From: Mixia osmundae IAM 14324
Taxonomy: Eukaryota > Basidiomycota > Mixiomycetes > Mixiales > Mixiaceae
Reading direction: 5' to 3'
DNA: 64,000 bases
NCBI RefSeq assembly: GCF_000708205.1
Contig: NW_014575560.1
Span: forward strand, 188,501-252,500
Positions within the stretch are counted from its first letter, which is position 1, and every line of letters begins with the position of its first letter. A program made the position numbers and the translations under genes. Below the pieces are notes generated by a model. It ran no database searches and was not told the DNA's origin. It saw only the letters and a program-made list of their open reading frames with translations. Below, piece by piece: positions 42,098 through 54,195 of this stretch.

Positions 42098-42894
42098 ATG
42101 AGCTGGGACAGCGTGCGCAAAGGCATAAGGACACTCGAAAATGAGCTCGAAGGCTTGCTCACACAGTACTCGAAGCTCGCAGCAACGAACTCGACGGCGT
42201 ACTCGAGCTCGGGCAGACTGACCGAAGCGACTCAGCGCGAATATGGCCAAGTCGAGCAACAGATCAGCCAAAGCCTCGGCAGACTCACCGAGCTTGTGGA
42301 GCAGATGTCCGATCTGCTCGATCATGATCCCACTGCTTCGACTGCCATGGTCCACACAGCCACACGACATCGCGAAATCCTCGCAGACTACACGCGAGAC
42401 TTTCGACGAACACAGGCAAGCACGACTCCCACTCAGCTGCTTCGGTGTCATCTCATCGTCTTGCATTTGCAGAAGTCGATAACAGATGCCGAGTCACGCG
42501 CAAATTTGCTGGGCTCCGTGCGAGAGGAGATATTTGCATTCAGGGCGAGCACGAATCCGAGCGCGCAAGATCAGCTGTTGAGCGAACGGGGAAAGATAGA
42601 CAGCAGCCATCGCATGGCCGACGATGTTCTCGGCATGGCCTATGAGACGCGCTACGAATTCTCCCGGCAACGTAGTACGATACAGGGCGTCAGCACGCGC
42701 ATCAATGGCGTTCTAGGTACGGCCCTCGTTGCCAAGCATGCTGACCTACGCTAAAGACCCTATGCCATGCAGCCCAGGTACCTGGCATCAATTCGGTACT
42801 CGGGATGATCAACTCCCGGCGAAGGCGAGATACGTTCATTCTGGGCGGTATCATCGCAGTCTGCACATTGCTGCTGCTTTGGTACGTCTTCTGA
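42098..42894 (+). CDS. GOS1: Golgi SNARE GOS1
   Basis: v-SNARE for intra-Golgi/ER-Golgi transport; 227 residues. It starts MSWDSVRKGIRTLENELEG, has a long helical bundle with TATRHREILADYTRDFRRT, the SNARE helix (RQRSTIQGVSTRINGVL...VPGINSVLGMINSRRRRD) and ends in a C-terminal anchor, FILGGIIAVCTLLLLWYVF. Exons are 42098-42415, 42473-42716 and 42773-42894. Intron 1 (42416-42472) is 57 nt, stop-free and in frame, and starts GCAAGC; I call it a GC-AG intron because Gos1 proteins run directly from RRT(Q) into the SITDAESRANLL helix and because TTTGCAG is a good acceptor. If it were coding it would insert 19 residues. Confidence 0.9.
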
Positions 42895-42987
42895 TCACGA
42901 TCACGAGGCCTTGCACGAGAGACAGACCCCAAATGCATGTTGCTTGTATCACTGCGAACGGGTATAGATCTATCTTGCGCAATAGTT

Positions 42988-44847
42988 CTACTGCTTCTTT
43001 CCCCCTTTAGCCGACTTGACAGCTTCCTTTCCTTTCGGTTCTTTCCGTTTGATCGTCAGACAATTGATATCGAAGAAATCGCACACGTCATAGATGACAT
43101 CGAGCACGAAGAAGGCATACAATGCGAGAGCGAGGCCGAGCGCGACGTAGACAAGCGCAAGCGGGCCATCATTGCCCAGCAGCTGCTTCGATGGCTGGAT
43201 TTCCATCACCGAATCGAGTGCACCCAGCGCAGATACGATCATGAGCATGTTGTAGTACGGGAACGGCCCCTTGGTGACGTGAGCGACGATGAGTAGGCCG
43301 ACCTGATCGTCGTGTCAGTCAAAGAGATCCATGAACGATGACGACTGACCTGGTAAGCAAAGCTGATGCCCCAGTATGCGCAGAATGTGATGAGATGTTC
43401 GCGTAGGATGGCTGGTGTGCCTCGCAGCCATAACACATTGAGTGTAGCCGTGACGGCAAAGGGCAAGAGGCCGAACAAAGGTGTCAAAGTCGACTTGCCT
43501 GCCTTTCTGCGAGCAGACACGACATTGGCATAGCTGCGTAGGTGTGATCAGCCGCTTCTCTACGAGCGGATCTTGACGCACCTCGAGATAATGTTAAAGA
43601 GCAAGCCGGCAAGGCCAAAGACAAGAAAGGCGTCGTTGAGGGGAAGGTCCTTGATGCCTAGCTTGGCGACTTGCGGCACGTCCTTCAACCCAGTGACCGT
43701 CAAGACGCCTTGATCCCAGAATTGCGGGCCTGCAAAGGGTACGCCGTGAGCATGGAGCCATGTATCGCGTATGTTACACGCACCTTTGAAGCCTGTGATG
43801 GTAAAGATCACACAAATCATGAGGATGCCCTCGACCGGGCCAGAGAAGGCGCTCAGGAAGAGTACAGAGGTATTGTATTCTTCCCAGGTCGTGAGATAGA
43901 AATTGGCCAGCGTTGCGACTTGTGAAGCCACTGTGTAATTCCATGATTGTATCAGTCAGCGGACGCTGAGCTGTTGTGGCATTGCTGACCTGTCCACCAG
44001 CCTTGCCCTAGATTCAGCGCAGAGGCAGTCAAGATGACTTCGAGCTAGGTGAGAGGCGTCAGCACGACAACGGCCATACTGGCTCACATACAGTGGTGTT
44101 GATGGCATCACAACCATGATCAAACATTTCGCCTAGTGGAGAGCTCGTGCCCGTTCTTCGCGCTTGCTTGCCGTCTATCGCGTCGAGAGACTGATAGATG
44201 AACAGACCTATCGCAAACCTGCATGCACGCCGTTGCTAGTCACAATGAGACCAAAGGGAGGCTGTGACCACATACGAAAAGTACATCCAGCTGCCTGGAC
44301 ATGGCTGCAGGAGAGCCTCTTCCGGTACAGACTTGATGAAGCCAAGCTTGGACGAGACCCATCGCAGGCCGGCATGCGCGTAAGACTCTTTCGAGGGTGC
44401 AAAGAGTGGGTCCCATGAGCCGCCCAAGCTCTATTTCATAGCCGTGTCGGTCGTCAGCTTTGCTACAATAGCATACATGTCCTCCTAACCTTGTGAACTG
44501 GCTTGGCGACACATTGCAGCGTCGGCTCAAAGTAGAGGAGCGTGACAAAGTTGACGCCAACGAACGCGAGGCCCTGTGCGGCAGCTCAGCGCATCAGCAT
44601 CGTTCGTAGAGGCTAGCAAGCCGACGGACGAGCAATGTGATCAAATTTGGAGCGAATGACATTGGGAAAAGCGTGACGAGCCAGTTCCAGTATGGCGTTA
44701 GCAGGTACCTCTGAAGCATAGAGCTATGAGTACGGTGCCTGAGGTGACTGAAGAGCTGCGACGGACCGAGAGCAGCGATTTATCTGTCCCAGAGTAGGCA
44801 TACTTTGCCAGATTCTGCCTTCGCGAGGCAGGGATGAAAAAGCCCAT
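42988..44847 (-). CDS. Choline/ethanolamine phosphotransferase
   Basis: ER enzyme of the CDP-choline/CDP-ethanolamine (Kennedy) pathway; 476 residues in nine exons: 44767-44847, 44630-44710, 44490-44573, 44276-44430, 44092-44218, 43990-44044, 43582-43930, 43350-43533 and 42988-43302. The N-terminus reads [21 protein letters not shown] then [19 protein letters not shown]. The CDP-alcohol phosphotransferase signature is complete: [23 protein letters not shown]. About eight TM helices follow; the tail is Lys-rich. Exon 4 adds an insert ([14 protein letters not shown]... to [10 protein letters not shown]); part of it, 54 nt beginning GTCTCG and ending CTGCAG, could be a further in-frame intron. 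Introns are otherwise GT-AG, two with GTCCGT donors. Confidence 0.92.
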
Positions 44848-45017
44848 GACGGACGATGCTACAGTACTGCGGTTCTCAGCAGCTGTTGGCGAGCGTCTGG
44901 CTCGTAGCTAGTCGTGCAGAAGCCCCTTGAATCTCGTCGGCGACTGGATGTCGTCACAAGGAGGACGCGACGGCAATTGCTGCCTTGGGACAGCCAGCAG
45001 CCGCCTACACCCAAAGC

Positions 45018-46584
45018 ATGAGCACAGAGACGCTCTACATCTCCAATGACGCTCCCGGTACCGCACTCGCAATGATCGCAGCTACCTATCTGCGCTCAGC
45101 TCTGCCCGCCATCAAGCAGGCAGAACAAGCAAGTCGTTTCCTCTTTGCCATCGCAACGCAGCCTCATACTTGCTAGCGTGCTCAGATCAGCTTCGGATCC
45201 GTACACGGAAAGCTAGCAGATGCTGTCGTCGAGCTCGCGAACCGGACTGGGGCAGCCAAAGGAGTGCTTGGAAGCGATGACGCCGAACGAGGCGAGATTC
45301 TCGAGTGGCTTGGAAAAGTACAGTTCGGCTATCTGACAAAGAACACTCAGAAGGATGTCAGGGTCGGTCAGGCGCACGATCGCTCATGTTCATGCTCACA
45401 AGTGGCTCGGCCCGCAGACGCTCGACGAGCACCTCAAGTCGCGCACTTTTGTAGCGAGCAAGCAGCTTTCTGCGGCTGATCTTGCAATCTACGCTGCATC
45501 ACATACCTTCGTCGTCGGTGATGCTCGTGCTAGCTCACGATCGCGCTGACCCAGCCATACGGTACAGTCTGCCGCCAGCCAGCAAGAGCGCACCAGCGTG
45601 CCATCTGTGGCGCGCCACTACGATCTCATTCAGAATTTGCCAGAAGTACAACAAGCGCTTGCACGACTTCCCCAGCATCCGATATCGCGAGTCGAGATCG
45701 ACCTGGACGATGTCCCTGTCATTGATCGCAAAGCAGAAGTCAAGGTGAAGAAAGATTCGAAGCCAAAGGACACTGATCAGTTACCGACACCTTCCGCCAA
45801 AGAGCAAGCCTCTGAGCCTGCGAAAGCATCTGCAGCTGCCAAAGAAGCCAAGAGCCAATCTGGCGAGAGCGGCAAGAAGAAGAAGTCCGCCGAGAGCGGC
45901 GGGGGCGGTGGCAAGGGATCAGCTGCCCCGCCTGCAGCCGATGCTACGCCAATGCCACACATGCTCGATCTGCGTGTTGGCAAGATCATAGAGGGTATGT
46001 AACTCGGCTGCGAGCACTGCCTGCGCTGATCAGCCAGTGCGCCGTCAACAGTCAAGCGACATCCGGATGCAGATTCGCTGTACGTCGAGCAGGTCGATGT
46101 GGGCGAGGCAGAGCCAAGAACGATCGTATCCGGCTTGGTCAAGTACATCAACATCGAAGACATGCAGAACCGCTACCTGGTTGCGGTCTGCAACATGAAG
46201 CCTGCCAACATGCGCGGCATCAAGTCTTTCGCCATGGTTCTTGCTGTACGTTCCCCTTTTCAGGCGCTGCGATTCGGCTGATCGTTAGCATAGGCCACGT
46301 CGCCGGATGGCAAGGAGGGTCACGGCAGCGTCGAGCTTGTCGATCCTCCCAAAGAATCCAAGCCAGGTGATCGCGTTTACTTTGATGGCTTCGAAGGCGA
46401 CTACAAGCCGCTCGATGTGCTCAATCCGAAAAAGAAACAATTCGAAGTCATTCAGCCAGGCTTCACCACGCTACCGACCAAGGAAGCAGCTTGGATTGAT
46501 AAGACCACGCAGACGGTTCACAAGATTGTGACCGACAAGGGCGTGTGCAGCGTGCCCAACTTTGTTGGAGCATCGATCAGCTAG
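45018..46584 (+). CDS. ARC1: Arc1/AIMP1-type tRNA-binding cofactor with EMAPII domain
   Basis: Predicted 434-residue protein with three parts: a GST-C-like N-domain ([21 protein letters not shown]) for binding aminoacyl-tRNA synthetases, a Lys-rich linker ([14 protein letters not shown]), and a C-terminal OB-fold tRNA-binding EMAPII domain from [11 protein letters not shown] through [19 protein letters not shown] to [10 protein letters not shown]. In yeast Arc1 serves Met- and Glu-tRNA synthetases. Exons are 45018-45128, 45186-45356, 45403-45513, 45568-45994, 46052-46245 and 46294-46584. Intron 1 (45129-45185) is best read as GC-AG (CAA|GCAAGT), though an 84-nt GT alternative cannot be excluded in this poorly conserved part. 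Introns 2 and 3 also lie there and are less certain than 4 and 5. Confidence 0.87.
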
Positions 46585-46940
46585 CCAATGTATGACCTTG
46601 CTTCACGCCTCATACTTCTTGTCGTGTTCCGCCCGCTCAATCATTGATCAGCTGATTCGCGGCGCGCGTCGATCGTTTATAGTTTTCGCGCGAAAACAAC
46701 ATTCGAAGCCAGCCTAGCGGAAGAAGAAGTCCTTACACACGACTTTGCATCCGCATAGACAGACAACAACAGTACCCTGCATCGTCCTCAGTGAGTCAGG
46801 CATCAACAAGCAAAGTTGAGGGCTGATTGAGCCTCGCAGCTCAACACGCGCACGGCTCGCACGAAGCCGATCTACACGCCCTCGACACACCGAGGACCCA
46901 CCTCTTTACACCTTCTAGCTTCTCAGGATCGATTCCGAGG
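46585..46940. other. Intergenic/leader region with a probable 5'-UTR intron
   Basis: The 356 bp between the Arc1-like gene and the mucin-like gene. A likely leader intron runs about 46790-46840 (GTGAGT donor, GGCTGATTGAG branch region, CTCGCAG acceptor). No ORF with support. Confidence 0.45.
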
Positions 46941-48542
46941 ATGCGATTTGCGGGACTACACAACGGGCAGCACCAAATGCTGCGGTTAGCGAAGCGAGAG
47001 CCACAGCGCAACGCCGGCGCAGGTCAGTGTGCCTGAGCTCAAATGAGGTCAGGTGTTGATGAGGTCGAGGAGGAGCAGGAGCAGCATCTAGCGCGACAGC
47101 TGCATCATCAACAGCCGCTCAAGGAGGTAGCTCCGCTGCTAATTCACAAAATGCAGCCACTTCATCCCAACCGAGCTCATCCGCCCCTGCCGCACCCACT
47201 ACTAGCTCGCAAGCTCCTCCCCCTGCTCAACCTACTCGTACTACTCAATCGTCGAGCTCGTCAAGTGCAGCTCCCGTCGTACAGCCCTCAACGACGTCGA
47301 CTAGCAGCTCAGTCCAGCCTGTCGTCGTGGCACCTACGACCAGCTCGTCAAGCTCGGTGGCCGCTATCATTGTGCCCACCACAACCAGCTCGACCCAGCC
47401 TTTGATAGCTTCCATCCTGACATCATCCAGTCTGACTTATGCAACCGCAGTCGTCTCTGTATCCTCGCTACCTCTGCCGTCTGTTCAATCGCATGTCGAT
47501 TCCGATACATCGTCCAGTTCGACTCACACTGGCACAATCGTCGGCATCGCAGCTGGCGCGCTCGTTGGTCTCGTCGTACTATCGGGTCTCGTTACCTACT
47601 TTGTTCGCACGAAAGGCCTGTTCGGCGGCGGTCGCGCCGACGATGGCATAGAAGAGGACGAGTGGAACGATCCCGGCTTGTTCGACAAGGAGAAATTCAA
47701 GCGTATGTCTACTATGATCGGCGAGGACGATTATCCTTACGAAGGCGAGGCACCACCTGGTTCCGCTTGGGCCCTGCCGCCCGGTGTTGCAAGGTATGTA
47801 CGTCGAACGAGGTGCAGGCCGGCTGCTAAGCACTGTGCATGGCAGGCATAGCGTCGGACAAGAGCCCGTCAACATGGCAGGTATGGGACGCACGCATGCC
47901 GGTCTCAGGCCACCCTCCATGGTCGAGCGACATATCCTTGCGACGCAGCAGCAGCAGGAGGATAGCCTTACTACGCCATCCTTTGTCGTCCAAGACTACG
48001 CACCTGCCTCCCCCACGTTCGAGAACCATATGATGCCTGCGCAAGCACAGCAAGGCTTCTATGGCGCACCCCAAGGCTTCGGCGCTCTCGGCTCTGCCTA
48101 CCCGCCTCATAGCGTTAGCTCGTACGGCTACGCGCAAGAGCAAACCAACGCGTTCAATGGCCAGCCAGAGCTGCAACGTCAGAGGTCGCAGGCCAGCATG
48201 GCGCCATCGAACGGCCGGAGACTATCTGTGCTACAGGAGGACTATCGTGGCGCGGAAGACGATCGAGAGGGCGCTCTGGCAACTTCGCGTAGCGGCACGC
48301 CCACCAATCCCAATCCTCAGTACGTACACTATGTTCACGGCGGCGATGGCAACGATTCAAATCGATATTCGAAAGAAGAGAGCAGTCTTGACTTTCATCA
48401 GATGGCGTCACCCGAGTCGCTCAGTCCCTCAGATCGATACTCCGAGGTATACGGCAGCAGCGGATCTCAGTCCAGTCGCAGCAACTCAAAGGCGACTCGG
48501 ACGCTGAGCGTCCGCAATGGCGATAGCGACGCGCATTACTGA
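46941..48542 (+). CDS. Mucin-like single-pass membrane protein
   Basis: Predicted 497-residue protein. Long Ser/Thr/Ala/Pro-rich ectodomain, one TM helix (TGTIVGIAAGALVGLVVLSGLV) followed by basic YFVRTKG, then an about 275-residue cytoplasmic tail with Gln-rich and Ser-rich parts (QQQQ near 47945, SRSNSKATRTLSVRNGDSD at the end). The layout is that of fungal wall-stress or Mid2/Axl2-like sensors, but no signature domain is visible. Exons are 46941-47022, 47079-47793 and 47846-48542. Intron 2 (47794-47845) is clear. The N-terminus is uncertain: no signal peptide is seen from ATG 46941, and the first intron (47023-47078) was chosen by length, phase and CAG acceptor; a 41-nt version also fits. 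Confidence 0.62.
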
Positions 48543-48745
48543 TGATGTCACTGCATGGACTCTGATTTTGCATCCTCCTTCGTTGTCTCTATCTGCGTAT
48601 GCAATACTGCTCGCTTACCGCGACACGGCCTACGGGGAATACTGAGACGGGAACCTGTTGATCCATTGATGCTTACGACTGCTTGCACTTCTGCTACCAC
48701 ACCCAACGTCGCGACTGTATGACTAACGAGAGACTGAGTGAGGAG

Positions 48746-50332
48746 TCACGATGCAGCACGCGGCTTGAGACGATCGGTCCATTCTGCAAATGTGAGATGC
48801 TGAGCGGCTCGTCTGGCGATGCCGGTGATCTTTTGGGCACTCTGACGCAGCTTGACCTGTGGCTTGATCCTGCTCTGACTCGAACGTGATGTTGCAGTGC
48901 TGACGTATGAGCCGCCGAGTGATGCGACCGATGACATGGCGGGCGAAGAGGGGCCGGCCGATTGAGACTGAGATGCCGATCTAGCTTTCCTTCGCCAGAA
49001 GCTGGATCGCTCGGTCTGCGATTCTTCTTTCGAAGTGAGGGGACCATAGGGGGACTCGGAGTAAGCTTGTAGACCCTCTGACCACTTGACGATATCCCAT
49101 TCTGTCGTCGACAAGGCGAGACCGAGCGGCAAGGCACGAGGCGCGTCTGGCTCGCACTCGAGCACGATGGGCTCGCAGATGAGGACGTTGGGTACCGATG
49201 ACTCTACGGCCCTGAGCTCCGGATTGACGTGGAACAGCGCTGACACCCGAGACTTTGGCTCCAATTGACGCGCAACTGCATCCCCATCAGACACGGGCTC
49301 GAGTGAGATAGCGATCCATGGCTCTTCCTGGCCAGACCGCGTCGAGGTGGTCATCATTGCGTGCTCATCTGTCGGAGGCTGACACTCTTGTTCGACGAAT
49401 GCGAGACTGTCTGTGCTGTTGCCCTCGAGGATGGTCGACAGACGCTCTTTGACCATGACGACATCAAACTCGAACTCGTGGGTAGCGTACAATGCCTCTT
49501 TCTCGATCTGCTCTCGTGACGTTCGTATTGACCTGAACGCTGTGCGATCATCTGTCCGCTCTCGATCCTCGGCGTCTGTCGCAGCCTCGTGCGTGCGCTC
49601 TTTGACGATCTCGGCGAACGGACGCTCTGGCGTCTCGATGTCTGCTCCAAGAGGCGGCAGCTCGTCTGTGACAGCGTGTCTCTCTGCTTGAGCCTATTTG
49701 TAAGCTGCAGCAATGACCGTCTCACCTATCTCGTGTCCTAGTGCAACAAGACCACTGTAGATGCGCTCAAATTCGGCAGCCTGGTCTTCCTGTACGAGCC
49801 TGAAATGCTCGAGCCTGATGGAGCCACTGCTTCTGCTCTCGTTCGATCCTAGTGATCCTCTGCGCACGGCAAAACTGAGGCTGGTCTGCTCGAAGGGACA
49901 GTCTGACAGATCGTGTCTTAGCCCGATGCAGTCGGTGGCTGAGTCAGACTTGCTCTCAGACGAGCTGCTCGAGGGCAAGGCCATTCGCGAGCTAGAGCTC
50001 CTCCCTAGAGAGCTGTGGCTGGTTTGGACGGGCCCGGTCGACAGGGGTGGGCTGGCTTGCCGAATGAGGTCATGCTTGTTTGTCGTGTTTGATGACTCGA
50101 TAGGGCTCTGCGAGCTGGGTGTCTCATCCTCGCTGCTGGACCTATCGTAGTCCTCGGTCTCTTCGTAGAAGATCGACTGGCTCGTGCTCACGTCATATGC
50201 ACGAGGGGAGTCCGCAGGCGTGCTGGTGGGCGTGTCAACAAAGCGGACCCTGGCTGGGGAGGTGCGAGTGTGTTGCCAGTCTGAGATGGTCAGCGATGAC
50301 TCGCAAGACGTCAGCGAACTCGTCGCTGGCAT
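48746..50332 (-). CDS. Unidentified protein, Ser-rich N-half and folded C-half
   Basis: I do not recognise this protein. Exon 1 (49748-50332) is Ser-rich (SSSRMALPSSSSSESKSDS) and ends in a conserved-looking segment SIRLEHFRLVQEDQAAEFERIYSGL. Exon 2 (48746-49693) continues through an acidic helix (EREIVKERTHEAATDAEDRE-like, with EQIEKEALYATHEFEFDVV), then PWIAISLEPVSDGDAVARQL and PNVLICEPIVLECEPDAPRA, ending in a basic tail. The two parts are in the same frame, separated by one in-frame TAG; I place a 54-nt intron (49694-49747, GTTGCA donor, AAATAG acceptor) over it. The donor is weak, so the join is tentative. Predicted length is 510. Head-to-head with SWD2 (116 bp). Confidence 0.55.
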
Positions 50333-50448
50333 CTGAGACTCAAGAAAGGCTGCTCTGGCCGGGGAAGCGGGCGCAGAGAGTGCGCTGTCGGCTGAGGCGC
50401 AGAGGTCGCGAGCCAGACGCGAGACACCTCTCTGCCGTTGGTGCGAGG

Positions 50449-51994
50449 ATGGCCAGCAAGACAGCCTCGACGTCGAGCCTGACCCTCGATGCTGCAGTCT
50501 GGAACAAGTTCAGGCCTTCCAAGCTGCACAGGAACATCGTCTCCGGCAAATCCTTCACGTCTCTGTGCTTCGACGATCATGGAGACCATCTCATTACGAG
50601 CTCGGACGATGAGACGATGCAGCTGTACGACTGCCGTACGGGAACGTCCGTGCAGTGCCCTTGATAGGAGATGTATCGACTCAGATTGTGGCCTTTGGGA
50701 CAGACATACCAAACCGTTCTTGTCGCAAAAGTATGGCGTTCATCTTGCCAGGTTCACGCACAAGAGCACGACGGTCATCCATGCTTCGACGAAGCAGGAC
50801 GGTCAGTCTGCTATTCCCGGAGTCCAACGCGCCTCTGATGCAAGATGTTGTCGGACAGACACCATTAGATATCTCTCGTTGCACGACAACACCTACTTGC
50901 GTTACTTTCGCGGCCACAAAAAGAGGCACGTCAAGCTGAGCGTCTTACACGCTGCGCCGGACTCTGAGATCTTCACGTCATGCTCACAGGGTGACCTCGC
51001 TCGAGATGTCGCCCAAGGAAGATATCTTTCTGTCGGGTAGCGACGACGATACCGTACGATTATGGGACTTGCGCACGAATCATTGCCAGGGCGCGTTGAC
51101 GATCGCCGGCAAGCCCAACGTCGCTTGGGATCCCAAGGGCGAAGTCTTTGCCGTTGCACTCAATATGCGCGCCAGCATACTGCTCTACGATCGCAAGAAA
51201 TTCGATGCAGTACGGACTGCCCTGGACGGATATCGCGTTCGCTGATGCACGCGAACGTAGGATCCCTTCCTGACGATAGAGATCAACGATCCAATCTTGC
51301 ACCGATCGTCCCCAGTGCCTGTCAAGCCTATACTGACCTCTGCCCACTTTTCCAACGATGGCGAGTACATCCTCGTCGGTACCAGCGGCACTACGCACTA
51401 TATCCACAACAGCTTCTCTGGCCAGATGCTCGCACGACTCGAAGGCGAGCCAAACTGTCGATGGAGCCTTGAGCCTCACTGATCTTGGGTCTTCAGGTCA
51501 CACCGGCCTCGAGGGCTTCGGAGCAACTCATCCAGACTCACCGCCGCGGGTTGGCATCAGTGGTTGTGAGGTGGGCTGGTCACCAGATGCCAAATTCGTC
51601 GTCTCCGGTATGCGCAAACGTGACTGCGGAGACAACGAAGGCTTATATATCCACGACAGGCTCGGCGAATGGTAATATCTACGTCTGGGACATCCAAGCT
51701 GCAAATCTACAAGAATCGCAAGACGACCCCAATGTCGATTTTGGGGGCAACATCGCGAGGAAAGGCACAGAGAGGACTCTGCAGCCTTGCGCTGTGTTGC
51801 AAGGCTACCCGACGAACGGCTCAAGCCTATCTGCTACGCGCTGCGTTGCGTTCAACCCACGCAAGGCTATGTTAGCTTCGGCTAACGATGCTCTCGTCGG
51901 TCTTCTGCTGTCTCACCTGACCAGAGCTCATGCTGCCTCGCAGACATTCTGGCTGCCGGAGCGAGAGCGAGATCTCAACGCCATAATGCAATGA
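50449..51994 (+). CDS. SWD2: WD40 protein SWD2/WDR82 (COMPASS and CPF subunit)
   Basis: Beta-propeller shared by the Set1/COMPASS H3K4 methyltransferase and the cleavage/polyadenylation factor; 387 residues. Clear family stretches: [74 protein letters not shown] and [13 protein letters not shown]. Eight exons: 50449-50645, 50704-50801, 50859-50925, 50990-51209, 51261-51444, 51497-51607, 51660-51895 and 51944-51994. Intron 3 (50926-50989) must be GC-AG (AG|GCACGT): only this donor keeps [13 protein letters not shown] in frame. Intron 5 (51445-51496, AG|GCGAGC) is probably also GC-AG; a 40-nt GT alternative exists. It ends 11 bp from the stop codon of RCM1. Confidence 0.94.
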
Positions 51995-52005
51995 GAGTGT
52001 GGTTG

Positions 52006-53853
52006 CTATCTCAGACGGCGACGCTTGAGGCGTTCTTGCGCTAGCTGATTGCCGAATACAAAGTATGTGAGCACGTCGAGATCGCCCAAGGGATCAGTGT
52101 CGTCTCGGAGAGCACTCTTCGAGCTCGCCGGGAGAGCTGCAGGAGAGAGCGTCTCTTGCTCTGTCGAGGGCAGCATCCCAGCGTCCACGTCTTCAGTCGT
52201 TCGCGTGAGGACGGCGACAAAAAAGCCGTTGCTATCATCGCCCTGAGCGGGATCGCAGCGGATCATGCCGTCCGCGAGGTCTATCGCTTCGCTTCAGCTA
52301 TACGCAGTATACGACACCTTTGTGAGCCTACCCTGAGAGCCCTTGCATGCTTCGACCAAGCCGCGCCGAGTCCAGCTGGGTAAGACTTGAGACCGAGGTA
52401 AGAGCTCCCAGCCTTGATTCACAAATTCGGGCTTGGCCAGTACGCGCATGACGACATCTTCATTCTCCTCCCGATGGATCGAACAGGTGCTGTAGACAAT
52501 CCGGCTGGCCCGAGGCAAACGCATGGCATGCGAGAGTATAGCCGTCTGGAAGCCAGAGAGCGCTTTCAGTCGGTCTGGCGTGTCGTCCTGCCCTGACTGG
52601 CTGAGGTGATCCAGACGCGCTCTGATCCCAGAGCCGGCTGTCATACAGTTCAGCTTGAGGTCAGTTTGGCTAGATGTGACCTACAGCATGAAGGATCGAC
52701 AAGAACGAAGAGATTGCCCTCGAACAAAGGCAGATCTTTGGCTCTGACCTTCATGAAATCATGATTGATGACCCGTACGGCCTGCGTCGAGCCTTTGCCG
52801 CAGCCGGCGATGTTACACATCTTCTTCAGAGTCTCTACACGACCTCTGTCGCGTTCGAAGGCCATGATGGGTACGCCCGGCGGCAGGCCGGCAGCGAGCA
52901 TCGTCGTCTTGTTGCCTGGTGCAGCAGTAGCATCGATGACCAGTCCAGGTCTCTGTGATGCAGTCAAGAGGAGGTGAGCAGGCATGCAGCTTGCCTTGTC
53001 TTGAGCTATCAGTCGGCCATCTGTATCGGTACTTACAGCTCAGTCCGTGCCCTTTGCATACGGATGAATTGCAGGGCACCTTGGTATGGCGCGAAGGAAA
53101 CGAGATCGAGCGCGCGGGAAAACGCGAGCAGTGAGGGTATCTCGCCATCCAGATGAATTTGTAGCGGCTGCAAACTGTTTTGTGATTTTTCGACAAGTTG
53201 CCAGCCGTTCTGCGCGAGCCAATCGAGCGCTTCCGCTACAGTCCATCTGAGCAAGTTGATACGCATCCATCGTGTCTTGCCCAGCACGGGATCCCTCTCA
53301 TCGTCAATCTCACGGCTCTTGCCCTTTCCATGGGCAACGCTAGGCTGACTGACTTGCAGCGCAGCATCGCTACCAGCGCCCGTACGAATCTTCAAGCGCT
53401 CTTTCTCGGCTCTGAGCTGAGCCGCGTGTCCTTGCATGATCTGAGCGATGCGATGCGATTTCGGCAGAGCGAGCACGCCTTTCTTTGAGAAGAGCAAGTC
53501 GTGCGCGAGCACGGCGGCAAGGGTTGCGGGCTTTGGCAGTCTGTCTGACTTGACCTTGTCATCTTTGGCAGATCGCTCAGAAAGCTTGTAGTGCGCGAGC
53601 TGTCGAGCCTGTCGGTCGAGGAGATCCGTGGCTGCGAGGACAGCTTGAAGTGACGGCCAGTCTAGAGAGCGTATGTGAGCTCAAGAGGGGACGTGAAGGA
53701 CGACGCAAGCTGACATTTCAGAGTCTCAATGACGAGAGCGATGAGTCGTCTGCCGTCGCCTTGCTTGTCGTGGAGCGTTGCGAGGCCTTTGAGCGATCCC
53801 TGGCCGGCATTGAGTTTGTCGATGATGCTTGCGGACCGGACATAGAAGTCCAT
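52006..53853 (-). CDS. RCM1: rRNA cytosine-C5 methyltransferase RCM1 (NSUN5 family)
   Basis: NOL1/NOP2/Sun-family m5C methyltransferase; Rcm1/NSUN5 modifies a conserved cytosine of 25S/28S rRNA. Exons are 53715-53853, 53080-53661, 52685-53020, 52332-52637 and 52006-52280 (545 aa, GT-AG introns of 47-59 nt). The N-terminus MDFYVRSASIIDKLNAGQGS and RRLIALVIETLKYW matches NSUN5. Catalytic parts: DGRLIAQDKASCMPAHLL, the SAM site VIDATAAPGNKTTML, the PC-type motif DPSCSGSG (created by intron 3) and the second cysteine in VYSTCSIHREENEDVV. The C-terminal tail is basic (LAQERLKRRRLR). Tail-to-tail with SWD2. Confidence 0.92.
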
Positions 53854-54195
53854 GAGAGGGCCAGGAAGTGTCAAGACCAACAGAAAAGCAGCGCGCGCGC
53901 TGACGCCAGCAAGTGTCCGTGCTCCGGGGATTGGTCTTGGCTGGTGATTGGGCGCTTTGGGTGGCAGTGGACTGGCAGGAGGGTACTCAGGGAAAGGCTA
54001 GCTTGCGATCTTGGGAGACAATGGGAGGTACAGAGGCTCCCATCGCATGAGCAAGCACGAGTTCCCGAACTCGCACAACAACCTCTTGACGACCTCGACT
54101 TCATGTCTGGAGCAGCAGATCAGGCTCCCGCTCGCAGGCTGAGGTCCGTCCAATATGCCTGCTTCAGACGGGCTTGCACTCAAGCAGATAGCGCA

